A program made the translations under genes and the position numbers. A stretch of DNA of 26,684 nucleotides from Burkholderiales bacterium UBA2459 (GTDB lineage Bacteria; Pseudomonadota; Gammaproteobacteria; Burkholderiales; Burkholderiaceae_E), in assembly GCA_002342365.1 (NCBI GenBank), contig DDPV01000001.1, positions 42,210 through 68,893 of the forward strand, written 5' to 3'. Positions 17,301 to 24,112 of the stretch are shown in pieces (positions within the stretch are counted from its first letter, which is position 1; every line of letters starts with the position of its first letter). The notes beneath the pieces are model-generated. The model ran no database searches. It was not told the DNA's origin and saw only the letters and a list, made by a program, of their open reading frames with translations.

Positions 17301-17471
17301 CACCGGGTCGATCTGATAAATCGAGGCGTCAGTCGCGTAACGACCCCGCGATGCTGCATCGCTCAAGACAGCACCCCGAACCCGACGCTTTAAGCGCTGC
17401 GCCAGATGATGACGCGATGTCAAACCACCCGATGCGTCGACGAGGGGGCGGACTAGCGGCAGGGAAGCCAA
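14319..17471 (-). CDS. FAD-binding and Fe-S 2-hydroxyacid dehydrogenase (YdiJ / D-2-hydroxyglutarate or D-lactate dehydrogenase type)
   Basis: This 1050-residue protein joins a GlcD/D-lactate dehydrogenase-like flavoprotein to an Fe-S electron-transfer part. Residues about 40-280 form an FAD-binding type 4 domain (PRGAGSSQCGQTVG, GMAGNNACGSRSLAYGN, VGSEGTLGLF); about 290-540 the FAD-oxidase C-terminal domain (SGEHGDGLVRSEW, MNPGKIV). Cys603, Cys609 and Cys618 plus a second ferredoxin motif, Cys663-X2-Cys666-X2-Cys669-X3-Cys673-Pro, bind Fe-S clusters. A Gln/Ser-rich linker (about 755-790) leads to two CCG motifs (836-838, 970-972). The family oxidises D-2-hydroxyacids and passes electrons to the quinone pool. 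There is no ATG near the start: TTG at 17471 follows an in-frame TAA by 9 bases and has AAGG upstream. Coupled to maeB. Confidence 0.88.
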   Translation of the reverse strand: MASLPLVRPLVDASGGLTSRHHLAQRLKRRVRGAVLSDAASRGRYATDASIYQIDPVAVLVPEDITDVEAALELCRELSVPVLPRGAGSSQCGQTVGAALVIDTSKHLNRMLNFDPDNQSVEVEPGMVLDHLNARLRDRGLWFPVDVSTSAQATLGGMAGNNACGSRSLAYGNMVHNTEAIEVLLADGTVEWFGPFGVRGGERMKTARGGALVSRLFEIGQAHRDDIAQQFPKLLRRVGGYNLDVFHPQSERPYTADGSVNLAHLLVGSEGTLGLFRKLRLRLAPLPKHKVLGVVNFERFSAAMNAAQHIVKLKPSAVELVDRTMIDLARKNPSFRKVMESALIDPSKATPEAILLVEFSGHEQAGLRNQLDDLVALMGDLGQAGSVVSMPEEVSQKALWEVRKAGLNIMMSLRGDGKPVSFIEDCAVPLEHLAEYTSALTEVFARHGTRGTWYAHASVGTLHVRPILDMRREGALAMRSIAEEASALVRRYKGAFSGEHGDGLVRSEWVRWQYGDRLNKAFEQVKDAFDPQALMNPGKIVRCTPMDQRELFRYRPGYAMQPMKTALDWSAWDVQNDPLTEALTAPGTGGDPAQGFGKALEMCNNNGHCRKFDAAVMCPSFRVTRDEQHSVRGRANTLRLAASGQLGPAGLHDPSVAEALTLCVSCKACRRECPTGIDMAKMKIEVLAQRRQLARPDLKDWMIASLPRWAPYVSYVPGLANWASNQSLLRLLLQGFTGIAARGRSLPHWAARPFHRLKSHKPGERSPQSPATQQTNHQAQQSAQGLKTAPLVVLWADSFNNYFEPELLQDAKAVLEAAGCRVIAQHELSETGQPLCCGRSALASGDTPTASRLLRHMLERLSPLIEEGAWLVGVEPSCLLTMRDELLAMRLEPDEQALAQALAKRSLLFEEFIEQHIEAGEMQLAFRPAPGQTLMLHGHCHQKAFDALTPAVRLLARIPGLETKLIQSSCCGMAGAFGYDVNMLELSMAMGEAELLPAIRNARPDAWIVADGTSCRHQIHDGAGRKAVHVATVLAWNLGLRAQSKSKEES

Positions 17472-17531
17472 TCGCGGGCCTTAACTTGGTTCACAATCAC
17501 GAAATTGTAGCTTCGTCATGGACAATAACCT
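17472..17531. promoter_or_regulatory. 60-base divergent promoter region with a short inverted repeat
   Basis: The spacer separates the divergent hydroxyacid dehydrogenase and serine-glyoxylate aminotransferase genes, so it must carry both start signals unless promoters lie inside coding sequence. An inverted repeat ACAAT (17493-17497) and ATTGT (17504-17508) with a 6-base gap could be an operator. On the minus strand the same segment gives TACAAT, five of six to a -10 box, about 30 bases before the TTG start. No clear -35 boxes were found. Five-base arms occur by chance, so this is tentative. Confidence 0.35.
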
Positions 17532-18743
17532 ATGAAACTCGCAAACGGTCTCGCGCTCAACGGGCATCCGAGCGGCAGGCACTTTCTTCAGATTCCGGGG
17601 CCAACCAATGTGCCCGACCGGATTTTGAGAGCCATGGATTACCCCACGATCGACCATAGAGGCCCGGAGTTTCAGGCGCTGGGCAAGTCGGTGCTTGACG
17701 GAATTCGAAGCGTTTTCCAAACGGTCCAACCGGTCATCATTTATCCGGCCTCGGGCACCGGGGCCTGGGAAGCAGCGCTTGTGAACTGCCTGAGTCCGGG
17801 TGACAGCGTGTTGATGTGCGAGACCGGACATTTCGCAAGTCTTTGGAAACGTCTGGCTGAACGTCTGCAATTACAGGTGCACTTCATCCCTGGCGACTGG
17901 CGCCATGGCGCTGATCCGCTGGCACTCGAGGAACAACTGACTGAAGATAAAGAGCACGCGATCAAAGCGGTCTGTGTGGTTCACAACGAAACCTCCACCG
18001 GGGTGACCTCGCAGGTGCCAGCGATTCGCAAAGCGATCGATCAGGCTGCCCACCCTGCCCTTTTGATGGTCGACACCATTTCGTCCTTGGGCTCGGTGGA
18101 CTACCGGCATGACGACTGGGGGGTGGATGTGACGGTTGCCGGCTCGCAAAAAGGCCTGATGCTTCCGCCTGGTCTATCGTTTAATGCGATCAGCGAGAAA
18201 GCGCTGAAAGCCAGTGAATCGGCCAGGCTGCCACGCGCTTATTGGGACTGGCAAGAGATGCTCGGGCCAAACGCGCGGGGGTTTTTTCCCTACACGCCGG
18301 CAAGCAATTTGCTCTACGGTTTGCATGAGGCTATTGCGATGTTGCAGGAAGAAGGCCTGACGCAGGTCTTTGCCCGCCATCAGCGTCATGCGGCAGCAAC
18401 ACGCGCTGCGGTCAAAGCCTGGGGACTTGAGGTTCTTGCAAAAAACCCGCTCGAATACAGCCCGGCACTAACCGCAGTCCTGATGCCTGAGGGCCAAGAC
18501 GCCGACGCCTTGCGAAAAGCCGCCCTTGAACGCTTTAATCTGTCGCTCGGGCAAGGCCTTGGCAAGCTAAGCGGCAAAGTCTTTCGCATCGGCCATTTAG
18601 GTGACTTCAACGACTTGATGCTGATGGCCACCCTGAGCGGCGTTGAAATGGCCTTAGCCGTGGCGGGCGTGCCGCACCATTGCGCTGGTGTGCGCGCTGC
18701 AATGGACCACTTGCAGCAAAACAGCCTCTCAGCCCATAGCTAG
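17532..18743 (+). CDS. Serine-glyoxylate aminotransferase-like class V aminotransferase
   Basis: This 403-residue class V PLP enzyme resembles serine-glyoxylate/alanine-glyoxylate aminotransferases, which convert glyoxylate to glycine while deaminating serine or alanine. Diagnostic segments are FLQIPGPTNVPDRILRAMDY (residues 18-37), DHRGPEF (41-47), PASGTGAWEAALVN, the PLP-aspartate in LMVDTISSLGS (Asp181), and the Schiff-base lysine in AGSQKGLMLPPG (Lys207). FFPYTPASNLLYGL matches the active-site arginine-dependent domain of the group. The ATG at 17532 lacks a strong ribosome-binding site but gives the expected N-terminus. It is followed after 9 bases by a second aminotransferase. The preferred amino donor is not readable from sequence. 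Confidence 0.88.
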   Translation: MKLANGLALNGHPSGRHFLQIPGPTNVPDRILRAMDYPTIDHRGPEFQALGKSVLDGIRSVFQTVQPVIIYPASGTGAWEAALVNCLSPGDSVLMCETGHFASLWKRLAERLQLQVHFIPGDWRHGADPLALEEQLTEDKEHAIKAVCVVHNETSTGVTSQVPAIRKAIDQAAHPALLMVDTISSLGSVDYRHDDWGVDVTVAGSQKGLMLPPGLSFNAISEKALKASESARLPRAYWDWQEMLGPNARGFFPYTPASNLLYGLHEAIAMLQEEGLTQVFARHQRHAAATRAAVKAWGLEVLAKNPLEYSPALTAVLMPEGQDADALRKAALERFNLSLGQGLGKLSGKVFRIGHLGDFNDLMLMATLSGVEMALAVAGVPHHCAGVRAAMDHLQQNSLSAHS

Positions 18744-18752
18744 CGAGCTTCC

Positions 18753-19943
18753 GTGCAGTCCCGGCTTGCAGCGCTTGCTGATCGCAATCAGCATGTAGCG
18801 CCCTTTCAAACGATGGAGCTTGTCAAGCAGGCGCAAGCGCTTGAAATGCAGGGACGCTCAGTCATCCACATGAGCATCGGGGAGCCCGACTTTACCGCCC
18901 CCGAGCCGGTTGTGCGGGCTATGCAGCAGGCACTCAAGGCCGGTCGATCGCAGTACACCGCAGCGCTGGGCCTGCATGGGCTTCGCGAGGCCGTCGCTGC
19001 GCACTACGCTTTGACTGAGGGCTTGGACGTCGACCCGGATTGCATCATCATCACAGCGGGCGCATCAGCTGCGCTCACCCTTGCTTGCCTTGCTCTGGTC
19101 AATCCGGGCGACGAAGTGCTGCTGACCGATCCGAGTTATCCCTGTAACCGTCACTTTGTGGCGGCTGCGGGCGGCGTTCCCCAAACGGTGTCGGTTGACG
19201 CCACAAGCCGGTTTCAACTCAATGCCGGTCTGATCGCAAGCCACTGGTCCACCGCAACCCGCGGCGTGCTGCTTGCATCACCGGCCAATCCGACCGGTAC
19301 CTCGATGCGCTGGAGCGATGTGTGCGAAAGCATCACGGCTGTACAAAGCCGCGGTGGCTTTGTGATCATGGACGAAATCTATCAAGGACTTCGCTACGGT
19401 GATGCGTCTGCCGGCATTCCTGCGACGCCCCACTCGGCACTTCATGCCAGCGGCGATCTTGTGATTTGCAACAGCTTTTCCAAGACTTTTCATATGACCG
19501 GCTGGCGGCTCGGTTGGCTCGTCGTGCCTCGGCCCTGGGTGCCAGCCTTTGAAAAGCTTCAGCAAAATCTTTTTATCTGCGCCTCAGCGCTGGCGCAGCA
19601 GGCAGCGCTAGGCTGCTTCACCGAGGAAAGTCAGGCGATCATTGCCGAGCGCAAAGCGCAGTTTCAAGCGCGGCGCGACTGTATCGTCCCGGGGCTACGG
19701 CGAATCGGCTTTGACATACCCCTCATACCGGATGGCGCCTTTTATGTATGGGCCAACATCAAGGCCTTCGGTATGGAAAGCAGCCTCTTCACCCGCCGCA
19801 TGCTCCAGGAAACTGGGGTATCGATCGTGCCTGGTGCGGATTTTGGTCGCACGCAGGCGCAGGACTGGGTGCGATTTTCTTACGCCAGGCCCTTAGCGGT
19901 CATTGAAGAGGCTCTGGACCGCATCCAATCCTGGCTCGCCTAG
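18753..19943 (+). CDS. Class I/II pyridoxal-phosphate aminotransferase
   Basis: This 396-residue fold-type I aminotransferase belongs to the aspartate-aminotransferase-like (AspC/AAT I-gamma) group. It shows HMSIGEPDFTAPEPV (residues 39-53), the TAGASAALTLA helix, DPSYPCNRH, SPANPTGT with the PLP-contact asparagine 179, MDEIYQGL with Asp207, and NSFSKTFHMTGWRLGW with Schiff-base Lys244 and Arg252. Substrate cannot be assigned from sequence; family members act on aspartate, alanine, valine/pyruvate or N-succinyl-diaminopimelate. The GTG at 18753, nine bases after the previous stop, is the likely start because conserved residues begin soon after; an ATG at residue 21 is less attractive. Its TAG stop shares a CTAG with the convergent transglycosylase gene. 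Confidence 0.87.
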   Translation: MQSRLAALADRNQHVAPFQTMELVKQAQALEMQGRSVIHMSIGEPDFTAPEPVVRAMQQALKAGRSQYTAALGLHGLREAVAAHYALTEGLDVDPDCIIITAGASAALTLACLALVNPGDEVLLTDPSYPCNRHFVAAAGGVPQTVSVDATSRFQLNAGLIASHWSTATRGVLLASPANPTGTSMRWSDVCESITAVQSRGGFVIMDEIYQGLRYGDASAGIPATPHSALHASGDLVICNSFSKTFHMTGWRLGWLVVPRPWVPAFEKLQQNLFICASALAQQAALGCFTEESQAIIAERKAQFQARRDCIVPGLRRIGFDIPLIPDGAFYVWANIKAFGMESSLFTRRMLQETGVSIVPGADFGRTQAQDWVRFSYARPLAVIEEALDRIQSWLA

Positions 19944-20830
19944 CGCGAGGCCGCTTTGGCGACCTCTTCAAGTTGGCTGCGCGCAAGCAGCACTTTTTGA
20001 CCGTAACCGCGGTCACTGGGCAAATTTGCAGCGCCCACATAGGTCTTTAGCGCCTGTTCAAGCGTTGCATCGCGACTCAGGTACTCCTTAAGAATTCCAA
20101 CACCGACGCGCAAATTCGTCACCGGGTCAAAGACCGCAGCCACACCGCCCAGGTGTTCGAATCTGGCCGCGTGAACGCGGGTGAGGATTTGCATCAGGCC
20201 TTGCGCTCCGCGCGGGCTTTGTGCAAGCGGATCAAACTGGGACTCCACGGCGACCATGGCAAGAATCAGCAGGGGATCAACGCGCTGCTCTTTGGCAATG
20301 GCGTAACTCGCGCTGACAATGTCATGCACAACATCGCTCGCCGCCCGGTAGCGATCAACGATAAAGTCTGCGAGCCTTCGCTGCTCGGCGCTAAGCGCCT
20401 GTTTGCCTCTTTCCTGTCCAGCGGCGATCACGCCGACCTGCGGGGTTTCATCCCGCTTTTCAGCAAGCTGCAAGGCATCAGCCTCGAGCCTGCTGACGCT
20501 TTGCGAAAGCTGCATAAGCTGATCGGTCCTAGCCGCAAACTGCGCTTGGAACCACGGCGACTGCGACAAGCCATGTCGACAGGCGAAGGCAAGCAGCAAA
20601 CAGAACAAAGCCGCTTGGAGGCGATTTCCCTGTGCGAGTCGGATCGGTGAGTTGAAAACAGTCTCCACGGTCTTTGAGGCGCAGGCTTTGATCTCCACGG
20701 CCGCAATCAACCCCGGGCGTCTGAGTTCCTCAATAATCCCTGAGGGGCCGAGTCGCAAGCGGTTGGCAGCCTCGCTTGCATTAAGATCAACTCGCCGGTG
20801 TTTTGTGTGTGTGCTGGATAAAGGTGTCAT
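19940..20830 (-). CDS. Membrane-anchored lytic transglycosylase (SLT domain)
   Basis: Lytic transglycosylases cleave peptidoglycan between N-acetylmuramic acid and N-acetylglucosamine, leaving anhydromuramic ends. Of 296 residues, about 185-290 form the SLT/lysozyme-like domain: ILAMVAVESQFDPLAQSPRGAQGLMQI holds the presumed catalytic Glu196 and the conserved GAQGLMQ motif (written here as a range, 189-215), followed by FDPVTNLRVGVGILKEYL. Residues 71-84 form one hydrophobic helix, and 95-150 look helical and coiled-coil prone, so a membrane-anchored periplasmic enzyme is likely. About 60 residues before the helix are unusual and the ATG at 20830 has no clear ribosome-binding site; a GTG at residue 55 is an alternative. 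The stop shares CTAG with the neighbouring aminotransferase. Confidence 0.85.
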   Translation of the reverse strand: MTPLSSTHTKHRRVDLNASEAANRLRLGPSGIIEELRRPGLIAAVEIKACASKTVETVFNSPIRLAQGNRLQAALFCLLLAFACRHGLSQSPWFQAQFAARTDQLMQLSQSVSRLEADALQLAEKRDETPQVGVIAAGQERGKQALSAEQRRLADFIVDRYRAASDVVHDIVSASYAIAKEQRVDPLLILAMVAVESQFDPLAQSPRGAQGLMQILTRVHAARFEHLGGVAAVFDPVTNLRVGVGILKEYLSRDATLEQALKTYVGAANLPSDRGYGQKVLLARSQLEEVAKAASR

Positions 20831-20996
20831 TGGTGCGCCGCAGCATAACTGATTTCATCTGCCTTGCAAGCGAAACATCGCTTGTGTTCGCAGATCGTGA
20901 TGGTTACAAGCACGGCGCAGTCTAAGCCCTCAACGGTTAACCAAGCGTGACGAACGGACATTACCGGCCGATAAGAATCGACAAACAGTAAAACGC
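20831..20996. promoter_or_regulatory. Divergent spacer between lytic transglycosylase and ubiD
   Basis: This 166-base spacer should contain promoters for both flanking genes. On the plus strand TTGTGT (20882-20887) and TACAAG (20905-20910) are 17 bases apart, a weak sigma-70-like pair for ubiD with four of six matches in the -10. A GGTTAACC palindrome lies at 20934-20941. Neither is strong, and I see no riboswitch-like or terminator-like structure here. Confidence 0.25.
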
Positions 20997-22568
20997 ATGT
21001 TTAACAAAACACTCAAATACAGCGACTTACGAGATTTCATTACCAAGCTTGATGAACTTGGCGAGTTGCGGCGCATCAAAACTGAGGTGGCAAGCGAACT
21101 CGAAATGACCGCGCTGGCCGATACCTGTCTGCAGCGTGGGGGTCCTGCATTACTGATTGAAAAACCCACGCTTGCCGGCGTCGTGAGTCAGCACCCGGCC
21201 TTGGTGAACCTCTTTGGCACCACAAGGCGCGTGGCCTTGGGCATGGGTGCGGATGATCCAGCCGCCTTGCGCGACATCGGTCGTGTGTTGTCCTTGCTCA
21301 AAGAGCCTGAGGCACCCCGTGGTCTGAAGGACGCCTGGGACAAGATTCCCATGCTCAAGCAGGTCTGGAGCATGACGCCAAAGCTCGTGAGCAAGGCAGC
21401 CTGCCAAACCCATAGGCTTGAGGGCAAAGAAGTCGACCTGATGCGTTTTCCAGTCCAGCACTGCTGGCCAGGCGATGCAGGACCGCTCATCACCTGGGGG
21501 CTTGTGGTCACCCGGGGACCCGGCAAAAAACGGCAAAACCTCGGCATTTACCGTCAGCAAGTCATCGCAGCCAACAAAACCATCATGCGCTGGCTTGCCC
21601 ATCGCGGGGGTGCACTCGATTTTCGCGAACATGCCCGCAGGCATCCGGGCGTTCCCTTTCCGCTTGCGACCGTGCTGGGTTGTGACCCCGCCAGTATTTT
21701 AGGTGCAGTGACCCCTGTCCCCGACAGCCTGTCCGAGTATCAGTTTGCAGGCTTGTTGCGGGGGTCGCGTACCGAGTTGACGCAGTGCATCGGTTTGGAC
21801 TTGCAGGTGCCGGCTCAAGCTGAAATCGTGCTCGAAGGCCATTTACAACCTGACCCGGACGCTAGCAAAACGCAGGCGCATGCCCATCGGCTCGGTTTCT
21901 CCGGTGCACTACCTCAGGCCGCCCATACAGGCTGGGAAATGGCACCCGAGGGCCCGTTTGGCGACCACACCGGCTACTACAACGAAAAAGATTGGTTTCC
22001 GGTGTTTACGGTCGATCGCATCACCCTGCGCGATCAGGCGATTTACCACAGCACTTACACCGGAAAACCCCCGGATGAGCCGGCGATTCTGGGACTTGCG
22101 CTCAACGAAGTCTTTGTACCGATCCTGCAAAGGCAGTTTCCCGAGATTGTGGACTTTTACCTCCCGGCTGAGGGCTGCTCGTATCGAATGGCGATTGTCT
22201 CGATCCGAAAGCAATACCCTGGACACGCCAAGCGGGTGATGTTTGGACTCTGGAGCTTTTTGCGGCAGTTTATGTACACCAAGTTCATTGTTGTGCTGGA
22301 CGACGACGTAGATATCCGGAAATGGACCGAAGTGATCTGGGCGATCACCACCCGGATGGACCCCAGCCGGGACACCCTCCTGGTTGATCACACGCCAATC
22401 GACTATCTCGATTTCGCATCGCCGGTCTCGGGACTAGGTTCGAAGATGGGGCTAGACGCCACCAACAAATGGACCGGAGAGACGCAGCGCGCATGGGGGC
22501 AGCCCATCGCCATGGATGCTACCGTCAGCCAAAACATGGAGCGTTTGCTCGCCTCGCTCGGAATCTGA
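20997..22568 (+). CDS. ubiD: 4-hydroxy-3-polyprenylbenzoate decarboxylase UbiD
   Basis: UbiD decarboxylates 4-hydroxy-3-polyprenylbenzoate to 2-polyprenylphenol in ubiquinone synthesis, using prenylated FMN made by UbiX. The 523-residue protein is of normal or slightly long size. It begins with KYSDLRDFITKLDELGELRRI, followed by ALLIEKP, the NLFGTTRRVALGMG segment, RFPVQHCWPGDAGPLITWGLVVTRGP (21448 onward, metal and prFMN region), and the hallmark EGPFGDHTGYYN with the catalytic glutamate, then KMGLDATNKWTGE near the end. The ATG at 20997 gives the expected N-terminus. No ubiX is visible in the window, so the cofactor gene must lie elsewhere. It stands alone on the plus strand, convergent with dacB. 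Confidence 0.95.
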   Translation: MFNKTLKYSDLRDFITKLDELGELRRIKTEVASELEMTALADTCLQRGGPALLIEKPTLAGVVSQHPALVNLFGTTRRVALGMGADDPAALRDIGRVLSLLKEPEAPRGLKDAWDKIPMLKQVWSMTPKLVSKAACQTHRLEGKEVDLMRFPVQHCWPGDAGPLITWGLVVTRGPGKKRQNLGIYRQQVIAANKTIMRWLAHRGGALDFREHARRHPGVPFPLATVLGCDPASILGAVTPVPDSLSEYQFAGLLRGSRTELTQCIGLDLQVPAQAEIVLEGHLQPDPDASKTQAHAHRLGFSGALPQAAHTGWEMAPEGPFGDHTGYYNEKDWFPVFTVDRITLRDQAIYHSTYTGKPPDEPAILGLALNEVFVPILQRQFPEIVDFYLPAEGCSYRMAIVSIRKQYPGHAKRVMFGLWSFLRQFMYTKFIVVLDDDVDIRKWTEVIWAITTRMDPSRDTLLVDHTPIDYLDFASPVSGLGSKMGLDATNKWTGETQRAWGQPIAMDATVSQNMERLLASLGI

Positions 22569-22588
22569 ACCTCGGGAAGCTTCGTGGT

Positions 22589-24112
22589 CTAGCCGGTGGC
22601 AACGATCACCCGTAATAAATTATCGACCGCCGGCCTTGCGGCGCCCGCTTTGGGATGGTTAATCATCAAAGTAAAGCTGTAGCGCTGACCGCTGCGCGCT
22701 TCGATATAGCCCGCAAGCGCCCGAACCTGATTGAGCGTGCCGGTTTTGAGCCAGAGCTGTCCACGCAGTCCGGGCTCATTCAAACGAGCCTTCATGGTGC
22801 CGTCGATACCGGCAAGCGGAAGGCTATCCTGATACATCGACGCGATCGGCAGTCGCTGCACCAGCTGAAGTATTTGGTTGAGGTCGCGCGGGCTGATCCG
22901 CTCGTGCCGGGACAATCCTGAGCCGTTTTCGATCAGCAGCGAAGGCAGCGTGATCCTCTGATTGTGAAGCCAGTGGCGAAGCTGCTCCCAGGATGCCTGA
23001 ACGCTTGCAGGCGCTGAGCCATGCGCAGAAAGCTGCAGCCACAAATGCCTGGCGAGCAAATTGTTGCTCAATTTGTTCACATCCATCACAACCTCCTGCA
23101 AGGAGCTTGTTGAGGTCCATCGCAACAGTTCAAAAGGTGCAGCTGCGGCCGCGCCGTCTGCGCGACGTGCATGCCCCTGCCAGCGCCCGCCTTGTTCAAG
23201 CCAGGCTGCGCGAAACAAGCGCTCGGCAAACTCCACAGGCTCTGGATAAGCGATATAGCGCTCACCCCTGCCGCAAGACAGCGGCCATTGCCCCTCGAGC
23301 ACCAGCTTTCGCGCAGGCGCACCGACGCCCGCAAACTCAGGTTCAAAGTGAAACGAAAACGCAGCATCTTTGCAGGCTGCATTGGGTTTTCGCAGCCGAT
23401 CCACCAATTCAAGGCCTTCAAGCGGCGGGTCAAGCGTTGGCTGCTGAGCAGCACCCCAGGAGAGCTTAACCGCTCTGAAATTGAGATCTGTAGCAATCGG
23501 TGCAACGTTATAAGGTTGCTGCCACTCGCCATCGAGGGGCAAAGCCTGTGTCACCTCAGCGGCATAAAGCGATGCATCAAGCAGCAGGTCGCCCCGAATG
23601 TCTTGCAGCCCCTTGCTTTTCAACGCCGCGGCGATGGCTCGCAGATCTTCGATCAAGAGCTTGGGGTCACCACCGCCTTGCATGACCAGATCGCCATGCA
23701 AGATGTCCTTTTGGGGCTGCGCTGTCGTGCGCCAACGCGTCGTCCAACGAAAATCGGGGCCCAGAAGCTGCAGGGCTGCAAAGCTCGTTAGCAGCTTGAT
23801 GGTTGAGGCAGGATTCATGGCTTCGTCGGCCCGATGCTGCCAGCGAAACGGCGTTCGTTGTCCTGGGAAGCGTTGCTGCAAGCCAGGGTTCCCAGTGTGG
23901 ATGGGTTCAAGGATCAAGCCGATCGCCGAAGGTGGTATTTGCAAAGACTTTTCGACATGATCGAGCCATTGATTGAGCGCTGCGCCTTGTGCCTGAGCGC
24001 TGCTCGCAGCAACAATAGCCAAACTTGGCAGCGCCAGAAAGCCCAGCAACCTGCGTCCCAGCTGTAAGAAAGCCTCAAGGCGCACCGCTCGATCACAAAG
24101 GATACTCAGCAT
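22589..24112 (-). CDS. dacB: D-alanyl-D-alanine carboxypeptidase/endopeptidase, PBP4 (DacB) type
   Basis: PBP4-type enzymes are periplasmic serine peptidases that trim or cleave peptidoglycan crosslinks. All three penicillin-binding motifs are present in order: SxxK as STIK (Ser103-Lys106) in MNPASTIKLLTS, SxN as SNN in KLSNNLLARHLWL, and KTG in LWLKTGTLNQVRALAGY. A large insert between the first two motifs is typical of PBP4 (peptidase S13). The N-terminus has basic residues, then a hydrophobic stretch (LLGFLALPSLAIVAASSAQA), a good signal peptide ending near AQA. Start choice is open: ATG at 24112 (507 residues) or GTG at 24085 (498 residues), neither with a clear ribosome-binding site. The ATG start overlaps the divergent dehydrogenase start by two bases. 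Confidence 0.92.
   Translation of the reverse strand: MLSILCDRAVRLEAFLQLGRRLLGFLALPSLAIVAASSAQAQGAALNQWLDHVEKSLQIPPSAIGLILEPIHTGNPGLQQRFPGQRTPFRWQHRADEAMNPASTIKLLTSFAALQLLGPDFRWTTRWRTTAQPQKDILHGDLVMQGGGDPKLLIEDLRAIAAALKSKGLQDIRGDLLLDASLYAAEVTQALPLDGEWQQPYNVAPIATDLNFRAVKLSWGAAQQPTLDPPLEGLELVDRLRKPNAACKDAAFSFHFEPEFAGVGAPARKLVLEGQWPLSCGRGERYIAYPEPVEFAERLFRAAWLEQGGRWQGHARRADGAAAAAPFELLRWTSTSSLQEVVMDVNKLSNNLLARHLWLQLSAHGSAPASVQASWEQLRHWLHNQRITLPSLLIENGSGLSRHERISPRDLNQILQLVQRLPIASMYQDSLPLAGIDGTMKARLNEPGLRGQLWLKTGTLNQVRALAGYIEARSGQRYSFTLMINHPKAGAARPAVDNLLRVIVATG

Noticed and set aside
22569..22588. Terminator between convergent ubiD and dacB
   Set aside because: Only 20 bases are available, and they contain no stem followed by a T-run on either strand.
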